A stretch of 64,000 nt of DNA from an uncultured Bryobacteraceae bacterium (GCA_938003835.1 CALKXJ010000008.1:248001-312000), one strand, 5' to 3'. Numbered from the stretch's first letter, positions 18,701-27,616 are shown. Translations and numbers: made by a program. Notes: generated from the letters alone by a model not told the origin.

Positions 18701-19034
18701 TCAGATCCACGCGCACGGCGCGATTCGCAAGCAGGCGGATACCCTTGGCGGCGGCCTGCTTGAAGCCGGCGAATTCCGCCGTGACGGTGTAGCTGCCTGG
18801 GACCAGGTTCGGAGCGACAAAGTCGCCCACCTCGTTCGTCTCGGTGCGGAACTGTGCGCCGGTCAATTCGTTGGTGATGGTCACCGTGCCGCCGACGATG
18901 GCGCCTCCCGAGAGATCTCTCACCGAGCCGAGGATCGTGCCGGTGATGGTCTGCGCGCGAAGTGGAGCAAGCGCACCCAGGGCAGCGATGACCAGCCCGG
19001 CGTAGAACACCTGAGTTACCCGACGCATTTCCAT
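15753..19034 (-). CDS. Oar-like TonB-dependent outer-membrane receptor 1
   Basis: 1,093-residue outer-membrane protein. After a signal peptide (about 1-27, ending LRAQ) comes a carboxypeptidase-regulatory-like beta domain (about 30-115: TITGTILGSVRDLSGGAIVG, PGSYTVTAEFAGFK), then a TonB plug (about 125-250: ITAIPLNGRSIDRLI, TRSGTNELHGS) and a large barrel ending in Phe (FGLKVLF), as expected for barrel insertion. No SusD homologue is adjacent, matching the acidobacterial pattern. A second ATG at 19028 lies at a better distance from the AGGGGTG site and may be the true start. Probably imports or binds oligosaccharides or peptides; ligand unknown. Upstream neighbour is a sialidase-like gene. 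Confidence 0.9.
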   Translation of the reverse strand: MEMRRVTQVFYAGLVIAALGALAPLRAQTITGTILGSVRDLSGGAIVGGTVTITNELTGAQFRTETNEVGDFVAPNLVPGSYTVTAEFAGFKQAAAKGIRLLANRAVRVDLTLEPGTVTEAIEVQASAPVINSENATIGNILEANVITAIPLNGRSIDRLIRISAGVTTDSAANPRVAGSGYWGGIQFNVDGVTYNDTGNGGGAYSYRHGLTTFPSIDSISEFKIDSNNQKAEFEGSVAATIVTRSGTNELHGSLLWFNRNREYAAKNFFATGLPKPPFNRNEFGYAVGGPIVKNKTFFFHSYEGLRERTSPTYTLSVATAAMREGDFSGLPTIVDPFTEQPFPNNRIPATRIDRRSKALLEWVPLPNLPGTGPAGTISNFVFNNKNIADINRYLARIDHRFTDRDSIWVNLNYSKGDPYFVAQAYPPRYGSWQSGGYSVQSANGTYMRNFSPTALNEFRFGFLRQVNYRLGMNKEFDPRSLFPDLYPVPYGGLPQMNITGHVSIGDYGVGPEGANPRRTRQITDNFTLIRGKHTLKMGVDIANHRAGGFPSTPGLGGWAANQAGLGRFAFNGRYTNDNPARAAQPAHAFADFLLGYPNFTYRSTSSPPLGLYSTRYSAFLQDDFQVSPRLTLNVGVRYMVQTAWKERDRAMANLDFASSRLVLSGERFSSLAIPRLIQAYPIVLAKDAGLPENLIETDFNNIGPRVGVAFRPFRDNRTVIRAGFGTYYNFLPVFIGYLQLGLSNPPFLLAETFEASPGRRPSLTLERPFPGGGAISPNPSIFAVERNARNAESYQWNFTIEREIRPRLGVRASYVGNKSTHLPYYQAEINLPRVQQPGAIQPLRPYQPWAGVQVLATGGDSNFHQLQLEAIQRYSNGVTFQIEYSWNRGLDNVPIVGGAQNPHNVRADRGNSEQVRRHIFTAAYSYELPFGPGKRFANMGGAAGRLFGGWQIAGITYLRTGPPFSVSFSPTLPGWLGGRADVLRDPKLPRSERSIYRWFDPTAFAPPAPYTWGNSARNMLFAPGDIVFDVSVLKDISVTEQWKVQFRAEFFNLPNHANFGGPGANISVPGSVGRITSAGSPREIQFGLKVLF

Positions 19035-19117
19035 TCACCCCTGGAATAGGATTTCAAACTGTACCTTAACAGTCTCTTTCACGCCGGCGCGGCACGTCAA
19101 GCTCCGGCGGGTCCCTT

Positions 19118-20971
19118 CTAGAGAGAAGCCCGCCAGTTGCCGATCGCCTCGGAGATGCGCAGCGGCCGCCCGTAAATGCGCAGGCGGCGCACTTCGACGG
19201 CGCCGGCGCTGCCGATGCGCAGCACCCCGGCGCCGTTGACGGAAATCAGGTTGGGGTTGTACCGGCCCCAGCCGAACTGGATCTGATCCCCACCGTCGAG
19301 CAGCTTGCCGTCGACGACGAAAAGGATGAGCTTGGGGCCGCCGTCGACGATGGCGGCGATGTGGTGTGTCCGGCCTGCGCGGAGCCAGCCCCCTTCGCTT
19401 CGCCAGCGGCTCTCGGTGCGCCCGTCGCTCAGGCTGAGCTCCAGCGCGCCCCCGGCGGCCGTGCGCAGCGCGAAGCCCTTGCCGTCGGGACTCAGGTTGT
19501 CGACAAGCGTCCGGCCGGGCTCGAGCGAGGCGAACCGCACGAACAGGTCGAGCGTGATGCCCGCACGCAGATCCTCCACGCCGTAGTCGGGCCGTGTGGA
19601 CCGGCGCAGGAAGGCGGGAAGCTCAGGCGCCGGGGCGGTCATGGGTACTGGCGTGCCGCCGGCCCCGAGATCGAGCAGCAAGCCATGGGTTGCCTGGGTC
19701 CGGTTGTCGAACTGGCCGAAGAGCCCCTCGAGAAGCTCCCGGTCGAGCTCGTGCACGCGCGCAATGTCCTTCTGAGTCTCGGTCAGGAAGTAGCGGCCGC
19801 CCTCCTCGATCAGGTCCGGGTAGCTGATGCGAACGAAGGGATCGTCGTCGTAGAGGACGATCTCCGGCTGGCTCCACCGGACGATCTTGCCGCGGGGCGA
19901 ATCGGCTTCCACTCCCGCGGCCAGCCAGACGGGGTTGCGGTCGTTATAGGCGATGGTGCGCCGGTGGGGATGCTCGCGGATGAAGCGGCCGCCGTGATTG
20001 TGGAACCAGTAAAGGAACTTGCCGTTCTCGCACCGCCAGGCGAAAGTGGCCGCGCGCGGATGCTTGACCAGCCGGCCGTCGTCGTAACGCAGGTACTGGG
20101 GCGGCTCCCAACTCCGCCCGCCGTCGCGGCTGTAGCTAAAAACAGGATGGCCGTCGATGGTCCGGTAGACGACGAACAGCGAACCGTCGCTCAAGAGGGA
20201 AAAGCTTTGCTCTTCGGCCACCGGGCCGCCGCCGGGCGGCGTGCGCAGCCCGACGTCGCCCTCGGGCAGCGTCTCCCACCGAATCCGTTCGGGATCGCGC
20301 TCGGTGAGGATGTTGTCGCTGCGCAGCAGCACGCCCTCGCTCGAGGTGAAGAAGCCCTCGCCGATGCCGCCGACTTTGTGCAGCGGCACATAGCCCGCGC
20401 CGGCATGACTGAACGGCCTGCCGACGTTCCAGAAATATTTGAGCTTGCCCTGGTAGGGGTTCTTCCGGTCGATCTCGAAGTCGCGCATCGGGATGTCATA
20501 GCGCTTCGCGGACCAGCTCCGCCCGTGGTCGTCGCTGTACTTGAAGACGAAATGGCCGAGGCTGTCCACGCGCGTGGCAAAGCCGCCCTTGTAGGGGGGA
20601 TCGTCGGCGATGATGCGGCGGACGTTGTCGGTGTTGTGGTTGTAAAAGATGTAGACGCGGCCCGAAGGCACCTTCAGCATCACGGCATAGGAGGCTTCGG
20701 GACCGTCAGGAGGTTCGACGGCGACCGGCGCCGACCAGCTCTTGCCCTGGTCGGTGCTGCGCATCGTGATGACGTGCTGGCCCGGCTCGCCTTCGCGTCC
20801 CGCGCCCGTCGTGAGGCAGACCAGCCAGGCGCCGTCATCGGTCTTGACCACGTAGGGCTGATCGGCGTAAGTCAGCGTCGGAATCTCCCGGCCTTCGCGG
20901 ATGTTCCGCCAGTCGGCGGCGCCCGGTAGGGCGGCGCACGCAACCAGAAGGGCGAGGAACAAGCGGCGCAT
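19118..20971 (-). CDS. secreted sialidase-like BNR protein with C-terminal LamG-type domain
   Basis: 617-residue exported protein. Signal peptide MRRLFLALLVACAALPGAA. A beta-propeller of BNR/Asp-box type follows, with boxes STDQGKSW, SDDHGRSW and SRDGGRSW. Residues from about 430 to the end form a concanavalin-like (LamG) domain (VRFASLEPGRTLVDNL, HHIAAIVDGG). This combination is common in Planctomycetes and Acidobacteria proteins labelled exo-alpha-sialidase; whether it cleaves sialic acid is unproven, and the complete catalytic Arg triad could not be assigned by eye. The ATG at 20971 is preferred to one at 20995 because it heads the signal peptide and follows TATACT by 13 nt. Confidence 0.8.
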   Translation of the reverse strand: MRRLFLALLVACAALPGAADWRNIREGREIPTLTYADQPYVVKTDDGAWLVCLTTGAGREGEPGQHVITMRSTDQGKSWSAPVAVEPPDGPEASYAVMLKVPSGRVYIFYNHNTDNVRRIIADDPPYKGGFATRVDSLGHFVFKYSDDHGRSWSAKRYDIPMRDFEIDRKNPYQGKLKYFWNVGRPFSHAGAGYVPLHKVGGIGEGFFTSSEGVLLRSDNILTERDPERIRWETLPEGDVGLRTPPGGGPVAEEQSFSLLSDGSLFVVYRTIDGHPVFSYSRDGGRSWEPPQYLRYDDGRLVKHPRAATFAWRCENGKFLYWFHNHGGRFIREHPHRRTIAYNDRNPVWLAAGVEADSPRGKIVRWSQPEIVLYDDDPFVRISYPDLIEEGGRYFLTETQKDIARVHELDRELLEGLFGQFDNRTQATHGLLLDLGAGGTPVPMTAPAPELPAFLRRSTRPDYGVEDLRAGITLDLFVRFASLEPGRTLVDNLSPDGKGFALRTAAGGALELSLSDGRTESRWRSEGGWLRAGRTHHIAAIVDGGPKLILFVVDGKLLDGGDQIQFGWGRYNPNLISVNGAGVLRIGSAGAVEVRRLRIYGRPLRISEAIGNWRASL

Positions 20972-20984
20972 GGAAATCGGGGAC

Positions 20985-20990
20985 AGTATA
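20985..20990 (-). promoter_or_regulatory. -10-like hexamer for the sialidase-like gene
   Basis: TATACT on the minus strand, 13 nt before the ATG at 20971. The predicted 5' leader would be only about six bases. Confidence 0.38.
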
Positions 20991-21019
20991 CTCAATCCCC
21001 AATTCCGCTCGCGTGCGAT

Positions 21020-21796
21020 CTAAGTCGATTTCCAGCACGGGGCACGTTTTTCGAGGAAGGCTGCAATGCCCTCCTGCGCGTCGGCGGCCAGCGCGTTCAT
21101 CGTCATGACCTCTTTGGCATAAGCATAGGCGCGCGCCTGGTCGAGCTCGATCTGGGCGTAGAAAGCCTGCTTGCCGAGCGAGGTGACCAGGCCCGAAGCC
21201 TGAGCGATCTGTGCCGCCAGATTCAAGCTTTCCTCGCGCAGGCGCTCCTGAGGCACTACGCGGTTGACCAAGCCCCAGTCAGCGGCGGTTTGCGCGTCGA
21301 TGAGGCGGCCGGTCAGCAGCATCTCCATCGCCCGCTTGCGGCCGATGACGCGGGTGAGCGCCACCATGGGGGTGGTGCAAAACAGGCCGATGCGCACGCC
21401 GGGCGTGGCGAAGGCGGCGCGCTCGCCCGCCACAACCAGATCGCAGGTGGCGACCAGCTGGCAACCGGCGGCTGTCGCCAGGCCTTGTACTTCTCCGATC
21501 ACCGGCTGCGGAATCGCCTGGATCATGCTCATCAATCGGGTCGACGTATCAAATAGACGCCGGTAGCCAGCGACGGTTCCGCCGCGCAGCTCCCTGAGAT
21601 CGTGCCCGGAGCAGTACACTTCCCCACTCGCTGCCAGGATTACAGCGCGCACGCTACCATCGGCGGCGATCCGGTCGAGCGCGGCGATGAGCTCCTCCAT
21701 GAGGGCGAGCGAGAGCGCATTGCGCCGTTCGGGCCGGTTCAGCGTCAGGATGGCGGTCTCACCCTCCTGCTCGCGCATCAGGTAGCGGAAGCTCAT
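21020..21796 (-). CDS. enoyl-CoA hydratase/isomerase family protein, ECHDC3-like
   Basis: Crotonase-fold protein of 258 residues. GEVYCSGHDLREL and the oxyanion-hole region QGLATAAGCQLVATCDL match the family. Several stretches (SGHDL, ATPGVRIGLFCTTP, QEGIAAFLEKRAPCW) look much more like the mitochondrial ECHDC3 type than standard enoyl-CoA hydratase, and the second catalytic Glu of true hydratases is replaced (ATPGV). So the hydration activity should not be assumed. Third gene of ribH-nusB-crotonase, 9 bp after nusB. The ATG at 21796 is chosen over 21802 because of distance from nusB; both are possible. Confidence 0.85.
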   Translation of the reverse strand: MSFRYLMREQEGETAILTLNRPERRNALSLALMEELIAALDRIAADGSVRAVILAASGEVYCSGHDLRELRGGTVAGYRRLFDTSTRLMSMIQAIPQPVIGEVQGLATAAGCQLVATCDLVVAGERAAFATPGVRIGLFCTTPMVALTRVIGRKRAMEMLLTGRLIDAQTAADWGLVNRVVPQERLREESLNLAAQIAQASGLVTSLGKQAFYAQIELDQARAYAYAKEVMTMNALAADAQEGIAAFLEKRAPCWKST

Positions 21797-21805
21797 GGGC
21801 ATCTC

Positions 21806-22240
21806 CTAAGCGCCGGCCGCCTGCGCGGTGAGGGCGCGATGCACGGCGTCGAGCACGCCATTGATGAATGGCACCGACTGTTCGCCGGAGAAGAGCCGGG
21901 CCAGCTCGAGGGCTTCGTCGATGACCACAGGATGGGGCGTCTCGCCCCGCAGCATCTCGTAGATGGCGAGCCTCAGAATGTTGCGATCCACCACCGACAT
22001 GCGCTCCAGTCGCCAGTGTTCGGAGTGCTCGAGAATGTGGCGATCGATCTGCTCGATCTCCGCGACCGCGCCCCTTACCAGCGCCTCGGTGAAGGGGTCG
22101 GGCTGGGGCTCGAGCTTGGTCTCCTCGTCCGCCATCGTTTTCGGAACTGACCGGAGGATATCCTCGACCGGCTGGCGCCGCATGTCCCAGACGAAGAGGA
22201 TCTGGAGCGCCTGCTGGCGGGACCGGTGACGGGAGGGCAT
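21806..22240 (-). CDS. nusB: transcription antitermination factor NusB
   Basis: 144-residue all-helical RNA-binding factor that joins NusE/S10 on boxA RNA during rRNA transcription. The N-terminal RSRQQALQILFVWD and the C-terminal DRNILRLAIYEM, VVIDEALELA and VPFINGVLDAV are characteristic. It follows ribH after 7 bp; ribH-nusB linkage is widespread. Confidence 0.95.
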   Translation of the reverse strand: MPSRHRSRQQALQILFVWDMRRQPVEDILRSVPKTMADEETKLEPQPDPFTEALVRGAVAEIEQIDRHILEHSEHWRLERMSVVDRNILRLAIYEMLRGETPHPVVIDEALELARLFSGEQSVPFINGVLDAVHRALTAQAAGA

Positions 22241-22247
22241 GGCCGGA

Positions 22248-22727
22248 TCAGCTGCCGGCGCGGAGCCGGCGCATCAGATTTCCCATCTCGACGGCGCTCA
22301 TGGCGGCGTCGAAGCCCTTGTTGCCGCTCTTGGCGCCCGCACGATCGATGGCCTGTTCGAGCGTGTTCGTCGTGAGCACGCCGAAAGCGATCGGCACGCC
22401 GGTCTCGAGCGAGGTCTGCGCCAGACCCTTGCTGGCCTCGGCGGCGATGTGGTCGAAGTGGGGCGTGTCGCCGCGAATCACCGCGCTCAGGCAGATGATG
22501 GCGTCGTGCCGCTTCTGGCGGGCGATCTCGGCGGCAGTCACCGGCAGCTCCCAGGAGCCGGGCACGCGCACGATCTCGATGTTGGCGGGATCCGCTCCGG
22601 TGCGGTTCAGCGCATCGAGAGCGCCGGCGAGCAGCCGCTCGGTGACGAAGCTGTTGAAGCGGCTCACCAGGATGGCGAACTTCAGCTCCCTGGCGTCAAG
22701 CGATCCTTCGATGATGTTGTGGCCCAT
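22248..22727 (-). CDS. ribH: 6,7-dimethyl-8-ribityllumazine synthase
   Basis: Penultimate enzyme of riboflavin synthesis, condensing the aminouracil with dihydroxybutanone phosphate; the family forms pentamers or icosahedral shells. Visible landmarks: [13 protein letters not shown] near the N-terminus, [11 protein letters not shown], and [12 protein letters not shown] with the catalytic His. The 159-residue form starting at 22727 has standard length and a GAAAGC site upstream; an ATG at 22758-22760 would add 11 atypical residues. The promoter region is shared with divergent lepA. Confidence 0.94.
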   Translation of the reverse strand: MGHNIIEGSLDARELKFAILVSRFNSFVTERLLAGALDALNRTGADPANIEIVRVPGSWELPVTAAEIARQKRHDAIICLSAVIRGDTPHFDHIAAEASKGLAQTSLETGVPIAFGVLTTNTLEQAIDRAGAKSGNKGFDAAMSAVEMGNLMRRLRAGS

Positions 22728-22770
22728 AAGCGCTTTCGAGGCGGCGGGCGCGCGCCGCATGGGATAATTG

Positions 22771-22776
22771 TATTCT
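22771..22776 (+). promoter_or_regulatory. -10-like hexamer for lepA
   Basis: TATTCT ends 17 nt before the lepA ATG at 22794, in the 66-bp divergent gap with ribH. A GATAAT eight bases upstream (22763-22768) is an alternative. No strong ribosome binding site is visible before lepA. Confidence 0.3.
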
Positions 22777-22793
22777 GAGCTTCATCTTACCGC

Positions 22794-24599
22794 ATGGATC
22801 CTTCCCGCATCCGTAACTTCAGCATCATTGCGCACATCGACCACGGCAAATCGACGCTGGCGGACCGGCTGCTCGAGGCCACCGGGGCGCTCTCAGAGCG
22901 GGAGATGACCGAGCAGGTGCTCGATTCGATGGATCTCGAGCGCGAACGGGGCATCACCATTAAGGCCCATGCGGTGCGGCTCAACTACATGGCCGAGGAT
23001 GGGCAGACCTACCAGCTCAATCTGATCGACACGCCGGGGCACGTCGATTTCACCTATGAGGTGGCGCGGAGTCTCCAGGCCTGCGAGGCGGCTCTACTGG
23101 TCATCGACGCCACGCAGGGCGTGGAGGCGCAGACGCTGGCAAACACCTATCTGGCGCTGCACCACAACCTGGAGATCATCCCGGTGATCAACAAGATCGA
23201 CCTGCCGGCGGCGGAGCCGGAGCGGATCCGGCAGCAGATCGAGGAGGTGATCGGCCTGGACGGCGCCGGCGCGCTCGAGGTGAGCGCCAAGCAGGGCATC
23301 GGCATTCACGAGGTGCTCGAGGCGATCGTTCACCGGGCGCCGCCGCCGCGGGGCAATCCGGAAGGGCCTCTGCGGGCGCTCATCTTCGACTCCTGGTATG
23401 ACCCGTATCGGGGCGTGATCACGCTGCTGCGCGTGGTCGACGGGACGATCCGCGTGGGGCAGAAGATCCGGCTGATGGCGCACAACAAGAGCTTCGAGGT
23501 TGAGGGGCTGGGTTACCAGTCGCCCAAGCGCGTCCCCTGCGAGGAGCTCACCGCCGGGGAGGTGGGCTACATGTTCGCCAACATCAAGACGGTCTCCGAC
23601 GCCCGCATCGGCGATACGGTGACCGATGACCTGGATCCCGCACCGGAGGCGCTGCCGGGCTTTGAAGAGATCAAGCCGATGGTCTTCGCCGGCCTCTATC
23701 CGGTCGAAAGCCACCAGCACGGCGAGCTGCGCGAGGCGCTCGAAAAGCTCCGGCTCAACGACAGCTCCTTCAGTTTCGAGCCGGAAAGCTCGGCCGCGCT
23801 GGGCTTCGGCTTCCGCTGCGGCTTTCTCGGTCTCTTGCACCTAGAGATCGTCCAGGAGCGGTTGGAGCGCGAGTTCGGCCTCGATCTGATCACCACCGCG
23901 CCCGGCGTGCGCTATCGCGTTCACACGCGCGGCGGCGAAGTGATCGAGGTGGATAACCCGACGAAGTTTCCCAGCGCAGCCGAGATCGAATCGGTCGAGG
24001 AGCCGATCATCGAGGCCACGGTGATCACGCGCGACGAATATCTGGGCGAGATCCTCAAGCTGCTCGAAGAGAAGCGAGGGGTGCAGAAGAAGTTCGAGTA
24101 TCTGGGCGCCGGGCGGGTGATGCTGACTTATGAACTGCCGCTGAATGAGATCGTGCTCGATTTCTATGACCGGCTCAAGTCCGCCTCGCGCGGCTATGCT
24201 TCGCTCGACTACCACCTGGCCGGCTACCGCACGGCGCCGATGGTGAAGCTGGACGTTCTGGTGGCGGGCGAACCGGTGGACGCGCTGTCGATCATCGTCC
24301 ACCGCGACTTCGCCTACGAGCGCGGCAAGGAGCTGATCGGGCGGCTCAGGAAACTCATCCCGCGGCAGATGTTCGAGGTGGCGCTCCAGGCGGCGATCGG
24401 CAGCCGGGTGATCGCGCGCGAGACGATCCCGGCGATGCGCAAGAATGTGCTCGCCAAGTGTTACGGCGGCGACGTGACGCGCAAGCGCAAGCTGCTCGAA
24501 AAACAGAAGGAGGGCAAGCGGCGGCTCAAGCGAATCGGCCGGGTCGACATCCCGCAGGAAGCCTTCCTGTCGGTGCTCAAGGTGGGCGCGGAAGACTGA
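22794..24599 (+). CDS. lepA: elongation factor 4 (LepA)
   Basis: Ribosome-associated translational GTPase that can back-translocate or remodel ribosomes under stress. 601 residues, the normal size. G1 [10 protein letters not shown]2 RGITIKAH, G3 DTPGH and G4 NKIDLP are all present; the LepA-specific C-terminal domain ends with FLSVLK. It is divergently transcribed from ribH. Confidence 0.97.
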   Translation: MDPSRIRNFSIIAHIDHGKSTLADRLLEATGALSEREMTEQVLDSMDLERERGITIKAHAVRLNYMAEDGQTYQLNLIDTPGHVDFTYEVARSLQACEAALLVIDATQGVEAQTLANTYLALHHNLEIIPVINKIDLPAAEPERIRQQIEEVIGLDGAGALEVSAKQGIGIHEVLEAIVHRAPPPRGNPEGPLRALIFDSWYDPYRGVITLLRVVDGTIRVGQKIRLMAHNKSFEVEGLGYQSPKRVPCEELTAGEVGYMFANIKTVSDARIGDTVTDDLDPAPEALPGFEEIKPMVFAGLYPVESHQHGELREALEKLRLNDSSFSFEPESSAALGFGFRCGFLGLLHLEIVQERLEREFGLDLITTAPGVRYRVHTRGGEVIEVDNPTKFPSAAEIESVEEPIIEATVITRDEYLGEILKLLEEKRGVQKKFEYLGAGRVMLTYELPLNEIVLDFYDRLKSASRGYASLDYHLAGYRTAPMVKLDVLVAGEPVDALSIIVHRDFAYERGKELIGRLRKLIPRQMFEVALQAAIGSRVIARETIPAMRKNVLAKCYGGDVTRKRKLLEKQKEGKRRLKRIGRVDIPQEAFLSVLKVGAED

Positions 24600-24621
24600 A
24601 GCTTCCGCCTGCCACACCCGC

Positions 24622-25974
24622 TCAAGCCCAGACGAGCGGGAAGCGGATCAGCTCATCGATGCGGTAACGGCGCCCATTTTCGATCGACTTGCGGGCGGCG
24701 ATGCCGATGAGGCTCGACAGTACGCCGGCGCGGCTGCCGGCTGCCTTGCCGAGCGGATCCGGTGTACCCGGCTTGAAAAGCAGGTCCTTGAGCCGGGCGT
24801 CGGCGCCGCCGTGCTCGCCGCGCTCGGACTGCACCACCCAGGTCTTGGTGCCCTTGAAGTTGAGCGTCAGGCGGAATTCCGCTTCGCCCTCCACCTTCCA
24901 CGGCTGGGCCTGATAGACGCGGACATCCAGCCGGCCCTTCTGCCCGTTGAAGGCGATCGTCTGGCCCTCGTAAGGCAGATACGCGTTGAGGCTGTAGTTG
25001 AGCAGCACGTCGTTGGCGTAGCGCACCTCGACGGTCATGGTGTCGTAGGTGTCGATCGCGTTGTCCCAGACGCAGCCGTCCCGGCGGTAGCCGTCGATCT
25101 CCTCGCCCGCCACATACAGCTCCGTCATGCGCCGGTCCTTGGTGATGTCCCAGTAGAAGTCGCACTGCTTGGTGAAGGGACAGGCGCGGCAGTGGGTGGA
25201 GCGAAACGGATTGTTGGCCCCGTAGAAGGCCACGCGGCCGTAAGCGTGAATCTCGGCCGGCTCGGCGTCGAGCCACCAGTTCATCTGGTCGAAATGGTGC
25301 GAAGCCTTGTGACAGAGCAGCGAGCCGGAGAAGCGCTTCTTGCCGTGCCAGCGCCGGAAGTAGCTGGCGCCGTGATCGATATCCAGATATTCGTGGAATT
25401 CCGCCGAGAGGATCCGGCCCAACTCGCCGCTCATCAGGATCCGCTTGATCTCCTCGGAGGAGTTGCCATGACGAGCGTTGAAGGTGGTGATCACTTTCCG
25501 GCCCGTGCGGGCCTCGGCCTCGAGAATCGCCTGGCACTGCTCGGCCTCCGTGGCGAGCGGTTTCTCGCAGATGGCGTTGACGCCGAGCTCGAGGGCGCGG
25601 ACGACATACTGGGCATGGAAGCAGTCCGTGGTGGTGACGATGACCGCATCCGGATTGGTCTCCTTGACCATGCGGTCGAAGTCGCGGGCTTCGTAGACGG
25701 GCGCGGTGACGCCGCAATAGGCGGGCGCGCGGGCTGCGCGCTTCGGATTGATGTCGCAGAAGCCGACCAGTTCGACATAGTCGGCGTGGGTGCGCATCAG
25801 GCTCCGGCCCCAGGTTTCCGTACCGCGCGAGCCGGTGCCGACCATGGCCAGACGCATCCTGGTCGCCGCCCTGCCTTGCCCGTGGCCCGTGCCCCATGCC
25901 AGGGCGGCGAGCGCCGCCTTGCCGCTCGAGCCGAGAAAGGCGCGGCGGGTGGTGGTTTGCGCAGTGGCATTCAT
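24622..25974 (-). CDS. Tat-exported Gfo/Idh/MocA oxidoreductase
   Basis: 450-residue NAD(P)-dependent oxidoreductase with a twin-arginine signal (TTRRAFLGSSGKAALAALAW), so probably folded with cofactor before export. The nucleotide loop is VGTGSRG, the catalytic motif is CEKPLA, and DHGASYFRRWH plus HKASHHFDQMNWWL mark the substrate domain. Several Cys (HCRACPFTKQCDFYW) suggest a bound metal or disulfide. Such exported enzymes are common in Acidobacteria and Planctomycetes near glycan genes and may act on sugar 3-OH groups. TAATAT ends 6 nt before the ATG. The upstream neighbour is an alpha-L-fucosidase. Confidence 0.88.
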   Translation of the reverse strand: MNATAQTTTRRAFLGSSGKAALAALAWGTGHGQGRAATRMRLAMVGTGSRGTETWGRSLMRTHADYVELVGFCDINPKRAARAPAYCGVTAPVYEARDFDRMVKETNPDAVIVTTTDCFHAQYVVRALELGVNAICEKPLATEAEQCQAILEAEARTGRKVITTFNARHGNSSEEIKRILMSGELGRILSAEFHEYLDIDHGASYFRRWHGKKRFSGSLLCHKASHHFDQMNWWLDAEPAEIHAYGRVAFYGANNPFRSTHCRACPFTKQCDFYWDITKDRRMTELYVAGEEIDGYRRDGCVWDNAIDTYDTMTVEVRYANDVLLNYSLNAYLPYEGQTIAFNGQKGRLDVRVYQAQPWKVEGEAEFRLTLNFKGTKTWVVQSERGEHGGADARLKDLLFKPGTPDPLGKAAGSRAGVLSSLIGIAARKSIENGRRYRIDELIRFPLVWA

Positions 25975-25980
25975 GCTTTG

Positions 25981-25986
25981 ATATTA
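25981..25986 (-). promoter_or_regulatory. -10-like hexamer for the Gfo/Idh gene
   Basis: TAATAT on the minus strand, 6 nt before the ATG at 25974. The rest of the 226-bp gap up to the fucosidase stop at 26201 shows nothing else I can identify. Confidence 0.4.
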
Positions 25987-26200
25987 TCCGCCCGCGGCGG
26001 CCCGGAGGAGCAGGATCCAGCCATCGCGCCGCCCGGCGTCGCTGCTCGCTCTCCTGGACGAGCCGATTCGAGCCGACCGAGCCCAAATGGTCAGCCTTCG
26101 CCGGGGGCCCGCTCGCAGAGCAGGTTGTCGCTCCAGTTCGCCCCGATCGGACCGGCGTGGTTGAGATGCTTCGGCGCGCGGCCGACACGCCTGGGGGCTT

Positions 26201-27568
26201 TCATTCCGTCTCCAGCGCGAAGACCGTTGCGTGCGCATCCGGCTGGACTCCGTCGAGCGGAATGCTCAGCCGCTCGCCGTTCTGGCTGAAGCGCAGGCTG
26301 CGGCCAGAGGCCAGCAGGCGCACACTGCGCACCTTGGCCTTCAGGCCACTCAGTTCGAGCGCGCCGGCGGGCAGATCAAATGCGTGGAGATAGATCGTCT
26401 TGCCCTTGGCCGTCGTCCGGCCGAAAGCGAGATTTTGAAGCGGGCCGTAGGTGGTGCCATAAATGGCCTCGCCGTTGCGGGCGAGCCAGTCGCCGATGGC
26501 CCGCAGGCGCTCCTCGAATTCCGGCTGGATCTCCCCCTCGGGCGTCGGTCCCACGTTGAGCAGATAGTTGCCGCCTTTGCTGGCGGCGTCAATCAACTGG
26601 CGCACCAGCTCGGTGGCGCTCTTGAAGGCGCGGTCGTTCTTGTTGTAGCCCCAGGTGTTGTTGATCGTCATGCAGGTTTCCCACGGCTGGAAGTGCTCGG
26701 GCGACTGCGGCAACTCCACCAGACCCTTGTCGGCCGGATCGGTGTAGCCCACGGCCGCGCCGCGCACGGGAATGCCGCGCGGGATCCGCTGCTCGGGCGT
26801 CAGGAAGTCGCCGGTGAGGCCGATGCGGTTGTTGATCAGCGCCATCGGCTGGAGCTCGCGGATCAGCCGGTGAAACCGCAGGCCGTCGTACTGGCGCTGG
26901 TTGCCCAGGCCGTCGAACCAGATCACGAAGACGTCGCCATAGCGGGTTAGCAGCTCGCGGAGCTGGAGCTCCATGTAGTCGAGATACAGCGGCCACTCCG
27001 GCCGCTCCGGCTCGCCGCGCCAGTTCTCGGCCGAGGGCTTCGAGGTGTCGCGGAAGCCCGGGTGGTGCATGTCCGGAGGCGAGTAGTAAAAGCCGAGGGG
27101 CATGCCGTACTTGCGCGCCGCCTCGGCAAGTTGAGCGAGTATGTCCTTGCCGTAGGGCGTCCGGGTGATCTTATAGCTCGTGTAGGCGGAGTCGTACATG
27201 CAAAAGCCGTCATGGTGCTTGGACGTGATCACCATGTAGCGCTGCCCGGCGGCGCGCGCCAGGCGCACCCAGGCCTCGGGGTCGAACTTCACCGGGTTGA
27301 AGCGTTCCGGCAGGCGGCGGTATTCGGCCTCGCTGATTCCCGGATAGCGGTCGGGCCGCATGATGGGCCAGGAAGCCTCGACGCTGGCCACCGAATACGG
27401 GCCCCAGTGAATGAACATGCCGAACTTGGCTTCGTTGAACCGCCTTAGGCGCGCTCCGGCGAGCGGATCGTCCGCGCCGAAAGCGGGGGCCAGCCCTAGC
27501 ACGGCCGGCAACAAACACAGGGGCACCCGCGTGCGGAACAAGCGCGAAAATGGGCGGGCGTCTCTCAT
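26201..27568 (-). CDS. secreted alpha-L-fucosidase (GH29)
   Basis: Retaining alpha-L-fucosidase of 455 residues with a signal peptide (cleavage near AFGA). GH29 landmarks: FGMFIHWGPYSV, TSKHHDGFCMYDS and VIWFDGLGNQ, in which D219 is the expected nucleophile. The catalytic barrel runs to about 370, followed by the C-terminal beta-sandwich. A textbook GGAGGT lies 8 nt before the ATG, unlike most neighbours. It would release terminal fucose from plant, algal or animal glycans; linkage preference cannot be read. Transcribed toward the Gfo/Idh gene. Confidence 0.93.
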   Translation of the reverse strand: MRDARPFSRLFRTRVPLCLLPAVLGLAPAFGADDPLAGARLRRFNEAKFGMFIHWGPYSVASVEASWPIMRPDRYPGISEAEYRRLPERFNPVKFDPEAWVRLARAAGQRYMVITSKHHDGFCMYDSAYTSYKITRTPYGKDILAQLAEAARKYGMPLGFYYSPPDMHHPGFRDTSKPSAENWRGEPERPEWPLYLDYMELQLRELLTRYGDVFVIWFDGLGNQRQYDGLRFHRLIRELQPMALINNRIGLTGDFLTPEQRIPRGIPVRGAAVGYTDPADKGLVELPQSPEHFQPWETCMTINNTWGYNKNDRAFKSATELVRQLIDAASKGGNYLLNVGPTPEGEIQPEFEERLRAIGDWLARNGEAIYGTTYGPLQNLAFGRTTAKGKTIYLHAFDLPAGALELSGLKAKVRSVRLLASGRSLRFSQNGERLSIPLDGVQPDAHATVFALETE

Positions 27569-27616
27569 GCGTTCACACCTCCTCGGACTCTTGATGATAA
27601 CCCGTTTGGGGCGGGA

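Noticed and set aside
19361-20929. Plus-strand open frame of 522 codons opposite the sialidase-like gene
   Set aside because: Antisense shadow; Asp boxes and signal peptide lie on the minus strand.
24811-26289. Plus-strand open frame of 492 codons opposite the Gfo/Idh gene
   Set aside because: Antisense shadow without motifs; the minus strand holds a Tat signal and an EKP motif.
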